Below are positions 1-11,931 of a stretch of DNA of 64,000 nt, piece by piece. Position 1 is the first letter of the stretch; each line of letters starts with the position of its first letter. Source of the stretch: Cruorifilaria tuberocauda (Eukaryota; Nematoda; Chromadorea; Rhabditida; Onchocercidae); the NCBI GenBank assembly GCA_013365365.1, contig JABVXU010000113.1, positions 1 through 64,000 on the forward strand, given 5' to 3'. Position numbers and translations under genes: made by a program. The notes below the pieces were generated by a model that saw only the letters and a program-made list of their open reading frames with translations, was not told the origin of the DNA and ran no database searches.

Positions 1-307
1 GGGAAAGTTGAATTAAATTGATGATAAAAGGTTAACTGATACTAAAAATTTTTGTTGATAATAGAATAATTTTTATTAGAGTTAAAAATTTGCTATCATT
101 AAAACTAGTCAAATAATGGAATACTTTAGTTAAATAATTTTAATATCAAACAAGATCAATAGATAGGAAAATATCTTTAACGCGATATCGTAATCGTAAT
201 CGTAGTTCTTTGATTTTTCATTAAATCAAGCAGAAGGAAATGCTGCAAAACAATTTTAGCTTTCATGCGATCATCTCAATGCTAATGTTGAATTTAGCAA
301 TTTTTAG

Positions 308-906
308 TTGTTTAAATGTTTTCAATTTTCATTTAACAAAACGATGAAACGTCGAATTTCATTAATTAACATGTTTGGTGAATTTATTGGTCTTCATAAA
401 ACACCTGATTTCAAATTGAATGCTCAATCTTCACAAGCTATCACTGAAGCAGTAGCTGCGGAAGCAAGACGTTATTCTCTATCAATGAATTCAGATAATA
501 CTGTTAATTTTTTTCGTTTCATATAACTGAAAGAAAAAGATTAAAATAAATTTCGAATTTTGTAGTGAAATTAAAGTATTTCGATTTGACAGTAAAATAT
601 GACAATATTATTAGTTACAAAAATTAAACTGTTAAACTGTTAAATTAGTACTTAAATTATTGTTATTACTGTTATGAATATTGATAAGATTTAATTTGTT
701 CCATTTTACTGAAGAATAATTAATTACAGCAATATGCCACAGCACATCAACGATCATTCTCGACGAATAGTGCCCATGAAAGTAATGATTTAGTAAGCAT
801 GGATCCATCGTATCGTCGTCTTTCAGAGCCTACATCTTTTCCGTCATTCACGTCATCGACACAACGTGATGGTCAACAACAACAATTACTTACCCTCTCT
901 CGTTAG
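308..906 (+). CDS. 3' end of an unrecognised gene (two last exons)
   Basis: Two exons read in one frame: 308-502, after the acceptor-like TTTTTAG at 301-307, and 730-906, after TTACAG, ending at TAG 904-906. The junction is phase 0 (AAT ACT | CAA TAT). The peptide contains KTMKRRISLINMFGEFIGLH and EAVAAEARRYSLSM, then a Ser/Thr/Gln-rich tail (SFSTNSAHES, a QQQQ run) ending LLTLSR. I recognise no domain. It looks like the low-complexity cytoplasmic tail of a larger protein whose earlier exons lie to the left of the window. The donor GTTAAT after codon 65 is weak, so the first exon could end differently. Coding status is supported mainly by the composition and by the clean acceptor of the last exon. 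Confidence 0.5.
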
Positions 907-3289
907 TTACTATTTTCTTCGATTTAAAAGATATTAAAAATCATATGACATTATATGACGTGAAATAATCAAGTTCTGTATATTACCGTAATTATCAAAT
1001 TTATTGTGGTTACATTTTACAGTAAGCAAATATTCTTTTATATTCGATTTTATATCTGCTGCATAGATCATAATCATTAAGCTTGAAATATTTTGATGAT
1101 CAATCATATTTGCCATTCATTATTACGAAATTGATAAATTGATGTGAAATATTAAGTTATTTGTATTACCGTAATTACCAAATTACTACGGTAATATTTT
1201 ACAGTAAACAAATGATTGAACTATTATAAAAATCCAAATGAGCTGTAATAGTAATGCATTTAGTCGAAAAAAAAATATTAATAAGATGATGCTTGTGGAC
1301 AAAGTGATAATTCCTCATCCCTTTCTTTGTTTTTTTTTTTTAAAACAAAGTTGAATCGAACAACAAAGAAAGAAATGTCATCAAAAGAAAAATTAACAAA
1401 AAAATATTAAAAATGTTAAAACAAATAATTTGACAAATTTTCAAATTAATTTCATCGTGGATTTCTTTTGCAAAAAAATCAGGAAAAGAAGAAAGGAATA
1501 ATTAAAATCATCAATATTTTTAGCATTATCTCATTAATTTGCTTAAATATTTTTAATTCAAAATATTAATTCCATTTGTAATTAAGTTTGAAGAAGTATT
1601 ATTAAAAGTTACTAAAATTTTTTTATTTTAATTTTACTTTTTTTTCCTTTTTGCTTCGTTAATTTTTTCTTCTTCCATTTCTTTTTCAATAAATCTATAT
1701 TTCTAATTTTTTTTTTAAATTCAGCTCTCGTGAAATTTTCATTTCTTGTTTCCATTTTTTTGAATTTTTAAGAGAAATAATAATTAGTCTAGCAAATCAA
1801 TTCAATTACTTCAATAAACAAATTCCGGAATTTTTTTAAAACAGAAAAGAATAAAAAAGAAAAAGAAAAACCATTTCGATCGCAAATTTTTATTCTAATT
1901 ATAAATGCTAATTAACAATTCCGGTTTTAGATGAAGTATGATATCATTCCTGATTTATTAACAACTGTAAATTACTCAATTATAAATTCATTCAACTAAA
2001 AAGAAAATTAATTTCACAGATAAAAAGAAATCTCGGAAAAAAAAGACACTGAGTAGTTTTTTTGGAAGAGATGAAGAGATGAAGGAATTCAACACTGATA
2101 ATCTTATCAATGATCGACAACAATGAAGACGTATTCGGCGAGATTCTGAAACATTTTATGGTTCAGTTGTAGCATATTCAAACTCTAAGTATCATTAATA
2201 CAAGGAGGCTATAATCTACATATGATTATCTCTTATCAGTTTTGCTTTATATTTGTTGATTAGAATAGAAAAAGAAGGAAGAGCTAGGAAAATATTCTAA
2301 AAAAACTAAAACTTATAAAAAGAAAGTAAAACGATCGGTATTTTACTTTAAAAATAAATTCGAGTACTATATTATTAAGTGGTTTAGCTTATGATTAACT
2401 CTATCGTAAGTGATCGATAGCTCATTCTGTTCACCTTTGAATCTTTTTTTATTGGAATAAAGTAAATGTTATTTTTCATATAACTAGAATATATTGTCAA
2501 AAGTTAAATATTTGCATGAAATCATTATGAAAATTATCAGACCGTTCCTTTTTGATATAATTATGAAAATTTGCATAAATTGATAAGGAGATGTGTGAAT
2601 TGATAAGCATTGAATATATCGAATGTTTGATGATCTTTTAATGTTTCATGAAGTTTATTTCCTTGTAATTATTTTATCAATTTTAATAAAAACTATATAT
2701 TAGTCAAAGAAGTTTGATAATCAATAATACAGCCTATTGTTCAAAAGAATTTAATTATTAACTTTAACACCGATAGTATGCTAATTGTAGCAATCACTTG
2801 TGATATTTCACATCGATTACTTGTATACTCATATATCAACCATTTATGACATCTTATATCAGTTACTTACACACCGCAGTATCTTATCATTCATCCTTAG
2901 CACCGGAACCTGATCCTAGGTACCGCAAGCAAGCTTGACACAACTACTAGTAGACATCATTTAAGTAGTAACATCTGATAGGACGGATGGCACTTTGCGG
3001 TTAGCTTCCAGGATAGTAGCATGTCAGTTTGGTTCGGACTATGAAATAGGTTGTAAAATAGGTTTGAGTTGTAGTTCTCGGGATGGATTTTATACAGCTT
3101 AAACTTCAATAATTTAACTTTATTTAGCCTTCTAATATTATATTTCAAAATTTAAATAAATGAATTTGTAATTTATGTTAAAAATCCATTTGTTAAATGT
3201 ATATTAATTAAAAAAGTTACTTCAGAGAATACAATTTCAGTATTGGAATATCATTATCTATCATTAAGATAATATTATCATACGAATAG
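907..3289. other. AT-rich spacer without a recognisable gene
   Basis: No exon-like frame that I can support. It is rich in A and T homopolymers. It holds an imperfect direct duplication (961-1035 and 1144-1214). The last part, 2760-2990, is slightly less AT-rich. The stretch just before 3290 carries ATAG next to the ATG of the following gene and may be its leader or trans-splice region. Confidence 0.6.
961..1214. repeat. imperfect direct repeat, two units about 182 bases apart
   Basis: Both 961-1035 and 1144-1214 read GAAAT..AAGTT, then TATTACCGTAATTA, then CAAAT, and end in TTTTACAGTAA(G/A)CAAAT. The units differ by several substitutions and small gaps. There is no coding sense; it is probably a decayed local duplication or remnant of an interspersed repeat. 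Confidence 0.5.
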
Positions 3290-6200
3290 ATGGAACTGAC
3301 GAAAAGAGCCTTGGGTTGCATGTATGGACAGGTAATCGGTGATTCATTGGGATCTCGCTATGAATTTCAACCGGCTTCAGTTGTGCAGCAAATGATAAAC
3401 GAAGATTCGGTTCAATCTTTTCTACCAATAATGGGTGGTGGACCATTGCAATTATTGCCAGGACAGGTTTATCCTTTTTGTCTTATTACTATTATTATTA
3501 TTGTTATTATTACTACTTTATTGTTATCAGTATTATTATTAGTATTACTTATCATTATTATATCATTTGTTTTATTAGAGAATTACTACAACAGAATCGA
3601 AATGTAGTTCATTTCTAAATTAACTCCTTTTATAATGAAGAAAGTATAGTTGTTACATTTGAAATCGATTAATTGATCTTTTTAGTTTGTTCAAGTTTAA
3701 AGTAATTAATTCCAATTTAGTATATTACGTAGTTTAAAACCTGAAAGAAATTATAATTGTAAAAAAAGGGAAGAATTTGAAGGCACCCTTAAAAAAGAAG
3801 CACTGAAGTCTTTATAATTAAAAAGAATAAAATACGAAATTAGAGGTACCATTTTCCAATGCTTAGTGTTATTTGGAAATGATTAACGAATTTTTCGATA
3901 ACGGATGATTCTGAAATGGCTCTTTCGTTGGCCTCAAGCTTAATCCGTTGTGGTACTTTTAATCCGGCTAATGTTGCTTGTAGCTATGTGTTTTGGAGTC
4001 AGTCTAAACCACCAGATATTGGAAAGGCAACTCGAAATGCGCTTACTATCGGTATTCAAATTTATAATACAGTTTCATGTTATATCATGAAAATTGAAAA
4101 TTCATCTTGTGAGTCCTGATTAATTATTAACTGACTGAAATTTGGAAGTAGTAAAAGGTGCTGTGGTATGGTAAAACTGACAATTTTTAAAAATTATAAC
4201 GAATATAAAGATGAAAGCAAAAACTTTGACCATATTGTCATATAGGAATGCTTGGAAGCTTTTTCATTATTGATTTAGTCGTGTTTCAATTATTTATTAA
4301 GATTTACAGGAAAGCAGTTGTCATCAAGCTGGCACGACGAATTAAGTGATATCGAGAAAGAAGCAGTGCATCAAGAAGTATTGAATAATGTGAAAAATTA
4401 TAATGTTGGCAGTTTAAGTAATGGTTGTCTCATGCGAATATCACCTTTAACTATCTATTCTGTTAATATCATGTCCATACAGCGGTAATTTTTTACCCAC
4501 TTAAATTGATCATTATCGCCGCATTTGAAGCATTATCCATCCAGTGGACATTTTTATTTCGTTCAGTGTTTAAATTAAAAAAAAACCTGTTAAAATTCAA
4601 AGCATAATCGTGGTTTTCTTTTTTTGATATGGAAATTTGCAACTATTTAACAAGTTTGGTACTTTTTTACTAATTTGTTTAATATTTCGATATCTCAAAT
4701 TTCTCCTAGTGAGGAAATTGCTATTCAGTTCTTTTGAAAGTATTTCCCTCTAATAGATAATTAACTGTCATTCATATTCGAGTATAAGTCAAATTTAGTT
4801 ATGAGTAAACTATAAGTAGGCTAACAAACCATGCTAATTTCATTTTAATAATTTGCAATTTATTTGTTGATGATTTGTGCAATAATTTCCGGTCTTTGCT
4901 GAAATGAGTTTTTTTTTTTTTTTTGACCTGTCTAGTGGTTTGTTACCGCATTCTAATAATATTTTAATTTAGAATAGAAGAAATGGTTCGGGCAGATTGT
5001 TCACTTACACATTATGAAGAGGATGCTAAACAAGCTGTATTTTCTTACGTTATTGCGATTCGACATTTGCTGAATGGAAATAGCAATAAGGTTGCTTATT
5101 TTGCTAAGATTTAGTAGAACAGAAGATATCATAGGTGTATATTGCAGAAATGATTAAATGTTCGAAATCATATTGAAACGATATTTTGTCAATTAATGTC
5201 CGAAATTATTGACAAATGATAGAAATGCTTTTGCCAAGTATTATCATTTATTCCCATTACTGATTCCTGTTAATGTACTATTATAGTGTTAATGTCATTC
5301 CTAGAATGTGAAGATTTTTGCAAAATTGTTGATTAATTAAGCGTAAACTATTTTCTCAAATTATTTTGACATTTCGATATATTAGTTTTAATTAAGGAAG
5401 ACTGGCTGAATTTTTCCTAATAAAAAAGAATGATTTTAGTAGTGAAATAAGTTTTTTAACTTAAAGTATTTGATGTATTATAATTGTTTTAATTTACGAT
5501 CTGTTAGAAAAGGAAAGTTTTATTACAGATGATGTCATCGATGTGAAAAGTCTTATTAAAAGATGAAATCAATGTTTGCCATTTCTATTCAACTTATGAT
5601 TATAACTTAAATTTGATATAGGAAGCATTCAAAGTAGCATTAAATTCAACTAAGAGCATGCGTATCCGTGAACATCTATTGACAGCTCAAGAAAAGCCTG
5701 TACCAGTGAACATTGGGGATCAGTTTGTGGATGGTGATGGAAAAGCAATGGGATATATTGGAGTGGCTTTGCAGGTTCAATTTCATGTTTTTTTTTTTTT
5801 TTTTTTGAAAGTACTATTTCATATTATAACGTTGTGTAAAGTTCAGTTTTTGATAGGAATTTGTAAGGATGAAGAAGAGATAAATCATGCAATAATTGTT
5901 AAATTTGAATCAGTTTCTTTTTGTCGGGTTAGAAACGAATTACAAAAAAAAATTTTCCAGAGTGCTTTTTATGAACTTCTTCACGGTACATCATTTACAA
6001 AATCATTAATTGCTGCAATATCACGTGGAGGAGATACTGATACAAATGCTGCCATCGTTGGAGCTTTACTTGGTAAAGTTTATTTTCTCCTTTACTAAAA
6101 GTTCTATAAATCCAATCTTTCGCTAATTATTTGAATTATGTTTTTTTTTAACAATCTTTTGTTAATAGAAAATTTATTATGATGATACGGAAATAGAGAA

Positions 6201-6496
6201 ATGCAGAAGTATAGCTAATCTGTAATGCACAGTTTTTAAATATATTACATTTTCTTAAAGCAATTAGCAATATGCTGCTAAATAATAGATGATTTTTTTC
6301 CTTTGAATTTTATTTAATTTTTAATTTTCACGTTTTTTATTTTACTAATAGACGTGTTTGAGGTGCACGGTTTGGTATTGATGACATTCCAGAGCAGTGG
6401 ATTAGCGTAATGAAGGGAAGCAAGCCACGACCTAATTTTAATACTATCGAATATAATGTTGAAAGAATTGTCAATAAATTGCTAACGATAGGCTAA
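3290..6496 (+). CDS. ADP-ribosylglycohydrolase (DraG/ARH family)
   Basis: Predicted to remove ADP-ribose from modified proteins or other targets. Seven exons: 3290-3466, 3898-4051, 4310-4484, 4973-5090, 5622-5774, 5961-6072 and 6363-6496, giving 340 residues, a usual length for the family. Family signatures in order: GQVIGDSLGSRYEF (13-26), the metal-binding TDDSEMAL at the start of exon 2, SNGCLMRISPL in exon 3, and RGGDTDTNAAIVGALLG across exon 6, continuing as ARFG in exon 7. The Asp residues of DDSEM and GDTDT are the expected Mg-binding ligands. The TDDSEMA form resembles bacterial-type members more than human ARH1 or ARH3; that is inference from memory of the family. The 3' splice site before exon 2 lacks AG (TTTTTCG then ATAACG); the reading GQ|ITDDSEM requires that junction. 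All other junctions are canonical and in phase. Confidence 0.9.
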
Positions 6497-9400
6497 TATT
6501 TTAAAAAATTTTCCATCTTATCTATTGCTTCACTTATGCATTTTTTATTTATTCAATTCATTTTTCATAAGCGAAGGTAATTTGTGTACAACATATCTAC
6601 ATGTTCTTCATCAATCATTAGAATTTTCCATTCATAAAATCAAATTTCTGAATGATTCATGTCGTTTTCGAAAATTCTCATCATAAAAAAAGTAATAGCT
6701 GTGTAAAGAGATCTTTTAGCAGAAGGAGATTAGCTGGCAAGTAAGCGATCGTCAAATTATTCTCTTGATTTGCTTTTTTAATGAGCTCTAAAAAAATTCT
6801 GAAACTACCATATTATTTATTATGTATTGGATAGATGATAAAGTTTATCTACCATTCTATGAAATAAAACAAATTAGTAGTGTCATTTTGGATTATTTAA
6901 TAAAATAATATTATTTGATATAGAATAAAAAATAGATAATAGAAAGGAAAGAGATGAAAGCATAGTTAAATGTTACATTGATCACTTTAACAAAAAGTGG
7001 AAGTAAATGAAAATTTAACGAAAGCTTTAATCGGTACAGATAAGAATATTAATTAATTATTTTAAGAAAGAGTGTAAAAAGAATAAAGAGTTTAACCATG
7101 AAATCACAACATATCTTTTAGATTTCTTTTAATTTCAAATTTCTTGCAATGTGAAGTAAAAATTGCTTTAGAAATTGAGACTTACATTTGGATTTTAATT
7201 CATAAAATTTCATTTCCTTAAATATTAGTATAATGGATTGAAACAATTACTGGATAATATAGTGATGATTGTTCTATTCTTATATTTAATTAACTAATTA
7301 GTTTGTTCTGCCTATTGATGATTTTGTCATTTTTTCCATAATAAATATGTACAAAGAAAATGTGTATCTACTGAAATATTACGGTTAAAATGATTACATT
7401 ACTTTGTAATCAGTAATTAATTACCTCCGCACTTTTATTCCTACAACAAGTGAAAAGTTACATCAAAGATCAACTCGAATCACTGAATTTCATATGAAAG
7501 GTTCCTTTACTAAATTGTAGGGAAAGTTTTTTCTTTACTAAATTTTTTACTCAAATATAGTATGAATAGGAGACTTTTTAACTTCTAATGACTTTAGTGG
7601 ATTGAAGTTTGTCTTTGAACTCCAAATTAATCAAATTGAACTCATTTTTGTGTTAGTTCAGATGTACTTTTCAAAATGTTGTTGAAAAATTGTTGAGTAA
7701 CAAGTAATGAATGAAATTTCATGCAATCTTTGTGAAAATCAAGTCTAAAAGGACATCTTGAAGGCTGGGTGGTTGCTAAGTAATCATAATAATCGAAGGT
7801 AAATTTAGAGAACTATTCGTTTTTCTTAAATTGACAATAACTATTACATTTAAAGAGTTGTCCTATCTTCCTTCAAAATACAGAATTTATTTTACCATTT
7901 AGAATTATATACAGATGAATATTAAATTCATTTCAAATTATCACTAAGTGTTATATTGAATTTAAGGATTATTATTAAAGTTATTTGTTCATTAATTAGA
8001 ATAAATGGAACAGAAGTTTGTTTAGCTGTAATTTACTAGTTGTTTACCAATATGCTCTTTGTTTTCTTAATTTAAATGCTTACTTGTTTTTTTTTTCTGT
8101 TGATCTTTTTCGCTTGATGTCATTAATAGTAAAATCAAAAAATAATTGTAATAGAAATTATCAAATTTAAAACAATTAAAACTTTTTGTGATAATTATCG
8201 AAGTGTTACAATAAGTTTCATAAATTGTTTTCTAGTTTTTCCGATAAAAAACATTTAATATACTTTACTGATTGTGTTCATTCTCTTTTATTTTGTTTTT
8301 TTTTCCTTTTCTTATCTTAACAATATTTTATCAATTTTCCTCCTTACTTTTGAAATTTTCCCTAACTTTAAAGCAATAATCATTAAGGCTAAATTAAGAA
8401 GAAAATTGATATTAAGAATTCTTAGCATAATCTTTTCCATATCCCAATAATTTAGTTAAGAAATTACGAAATGAAAAATCATAGAGTTGTGTAATGTTCC
8501 AATACTGATAAGCTATCATAATAAAGAATCATATAGTTGATGATAACAGATAACAGAGAATATATGCCTTCTCAAATGAAACTGTCAAAATTGATCAAAG
8601 AGTAGAATAGAATTAATTATTATATTTTTAAATTTATCATTAAATTTTCTTCAAGGAGAAGAAGAGTATTATTGTGATTTCAATATTACACAATACTCTT
8701 ATCACACCTTTAGATAAATTCATTTTTGTCAACTTTTTCTCGTTTTCGAGAGAAATTTAGTAAGTAAATCAGAGATTAATATAGTGATAAGTGTAAATAA
8801 ATTCATGATTATAGTAAAAGAATTAAAAAAAAAAAAGAGAAACAAATGAAATGAAAACAAAAAAAAAATCTAAACTTTTACTAAAGTAATTTTTTTTCCA
8901 GAAAAAAATAAACAAACTCTCTCTTTCGTTATTTTACTTACGTTTGATGACATTTTCTAATGCCACCGAAAAAAAAAACCAACGACACGTAATTTTCATC
9001 AGTCAATAGCAAAAAAAAAAATTCTTATCAAAAAATTTCCTACCATCATTTCTTGTCATCATCATCAATTTGTTAAATTCTCCCTGAACATCACCACCTA
9101 TCATCATGCAATATTGACTGACGAATTCGTTCGTTTAAATTGTATAATCAAAAACACTTGTCAGTGATTTAATTGATTTTCTTCAGATATCACTCAAGAA
9201 TTATCAACAATAACGATCAATGATGCATTCCATTTCATTATGATAAGTTTTCATTTGAAATTTTTTTTTTATTTAATTTCATTTCATCAATTGTATCTCA
9301 GAAATTAAAAAAAAATTACCATTCTTTTCCATCTTTTTTTGATCTTTTTTCATTTTTAACCCTTTTTAAGCGATATTTTCTCTTTCGTTTACCAAAAAAA

Positions 9401-11931
9401 AAAAAGTTACGCTAATTTATAATTTTATTACTTTTGTTTTCTTGTATTTACTTCTTTATTGTTATTGTTATTAATGTTGAAAATAAATTAACTCATATTC
9501 TTTCAAATAACAAAAATTATTTCATTACCTGTAATTAAGTAAATAGAATTACGATATCTCTACAATTACTTTACTTTCACTTGCTAAAATATGATGCAAG
9601 AGATATTTCGCAAAATGTTCTTTAAAAAACAAACAAAATTTATTGTCATAGTTGTTGTCATCATCGATATTCTCTTTTTCCTCCTCTTCTTCTTCATTTT
9701 TTTCTCCCTTTCGTTTTTAAATATTCATTTACTTACTTTTACTAAGCATTTATACAATGATAAAATCTTTTTAGAACAATTAAATTTGTACAGAAACAAT
9801 ATAATTTAATCTTTTAATATCAGTACTAATCATTTTACAATAATAGCAAACGATAGTTTAAGTTTGGATTTTGTTTGTTCGTCGTTTAATTTAACATATA
9901 CTTACTCAACCATGATAGTTCATTTTATTGTTTTAATCGTAATTAATTACTTGATAACAACAATAAACGAATAGAAGTAAACAGCATTTTTTGGTTTTTA
10001 ATTTAATTTACAAATAAATAATAGCAAGCGTTCGTCTAACAACCTAACTAATAAAGATTCATTAAGTAAGTTTATTTTGACGATATAAAGGGCAATTTTG
10101 GAATTTAAATTTTAAATCCCTATAACCAAACTATAAAGTATAACATAATCAAATGATAAAACCTATATTTTAAATTATTATAATTAAATTTAGACATATA
10201 TTACCGTTCATTAAAATAGCTCGTAGGAGAGAAATACATTCTTCAACTTTACTAAGTTCTTGAAAAATATCGTTGACTCATGAAAATAATAAATGAAACA
10301 TGAAAAGTAAAGACTTACTCAACTTTGGTACAACTTATCCAATATACGATCGAACATTTTCATACAAATATTTGAGCATTTTATTATTAATTAATTTTAA
10401 CCGAGGAAATTGATTGTTATTGATTCATTTCATCGATTTGTTGATAACACCTTAATAATTTTGCCAAAATTAAAAAACTTGTACTTATGGTGACTATCGA
10501 ATAATCATAATGACCTTCTTTTTTGGCACAGGTTCAATTTTGACAAGTACTTTGGAACTTCCTGTTTTACTGATTGATTGAAATGATCGTGCTTCGTAAT
10601 CCGGTTTTGTTTTTACCTTGTTTGCGTCACAAACTCGATAAATAGTTCATTATTATTTCTCAAATATGACTCAGTATGATTTCTCAAATCTTTGGAGTAA
10701 CAGTATCTTTTCTAATTAATTACTTAATTACTGATCAATCTGTAGGAGAATTAATTACACCTATCCATTTATCGATGATCTCTTTTATCTTATCAATAAG
10801 CTTCAAATGTGAAAAATAGTCGAACTGCTAGAAGTATTGGGATTGGTACTTCATTCTCGGATCGCTATTGAGCATTATTCTGATTACTGCAACTTTTAAA
10901 TAATTTCGTGAACTACAATTGTATCCCATCCCATTGTTAAATAGTTTTTTAACATTTAAAAATTCTTGATTAATTTACAAGTTCATTTTAAATTCGGATG
11001 AAGGAGGAGCATTCAAGTTTATATCTTAGTCATTAATTCAACCTGGAATAAATCTTACAAAACAGTAAATAATTAACGAAAAGGTGAAAAGACTGAAAAG
11101 ACGAAATAAAAGAATGAGCATTGAAATTATATGGCTATGTTTTTTTATTATTTATGTTATTATATTATTACTTAATATATATTCATATATTAAGTACTTT
11201 GTATTTTGTTTTTTTGCAACAATTTAAGAATAGAATAGAACTTTAATTAAAATTTTTAACTGTCTTTTATTAATGAACCATACATAACTCATATTTTTTA
11301 TTACTTTTACTAACAATCATAACATTGGATTAACAATTAACATTATTATTAACATAAGTGATTAACAAGACTAACAATTGATTGACAAGAGTGATGTTAT
11401 TAAAAAAAATGTTAAATACTAATTACTTTTTCAAATTTTACAAATTTTACATTTGAGTAACAGTAATATTGCAACAATGAATTACAATTAGCATGATCAA
11501 TTCAAACTATAATTTAAGAGTTCTTATTAATTATACGATATAGCGATTACAATATTAAATTTATCACTATACATTTATATTCTAGTTAAATACAGGTTGT
11601 ATGATAATAGATTACAGTTATCAATAATAAGTTAAATTATAGAGTAAATTATAGAATAAGTTAAATTATAGAGTAAATTATAGAATAAGTTAAATTATAG
11701 AGACTAGAAAATATAGAGTTAAATTATAGAGATCATTCTTCAATTCGTGTTATCAGTTTGCAATATATTTGTAATTACTGAATTACAATTTTAAATATAT
11801 CACTAAGGAATAGTAAAAATTAAAAGCGATAATGATTGAAAACTTTTGGGAATACATTTGAACAATACAATGATAATTTTTAATTCTATAACTGTTCTAA
11901 TTTTAGGATTTTCCTGATTTTGAAAACAGTT
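6497..11931. other. 5.4 kb AT-rich gene-poor spacer
   Basis: I find no frame with protein-like composition flanked by splice sites. Long A and T runs dominate (for example around 8820-9020, 9260-9400). A 72-codon frame at 9591-9809 is T-rich hydrophobic low complexity and is not accepted. A frame at 11114-11227 (begins MSIEIIWLCFFIIYVII) is a conceivable signal-peptide exon for the next gene but is unsupported. A short minisatellite sits at 11627-11731. Confidence 0.55.
11627..11731. repeat. minisatellite, about 29-base unit
   Basis: Tandem units built from TTAAATTATAGAG and TAAATTATAGAATAAG, two full copies of about 29 bases followed by shorter degenerate ones (to TTAAATTATAGAGATC). It lies just upstream of the small Asn-rich gene. 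Confidence 0.75.

Noticed and set aside
9591..9809. 72-codon hydrophobic frame on +
   Set aside because: T-rich low-complexity sequence giving Phe/Ile/Leu runs; no splice partners and no family resemblance.
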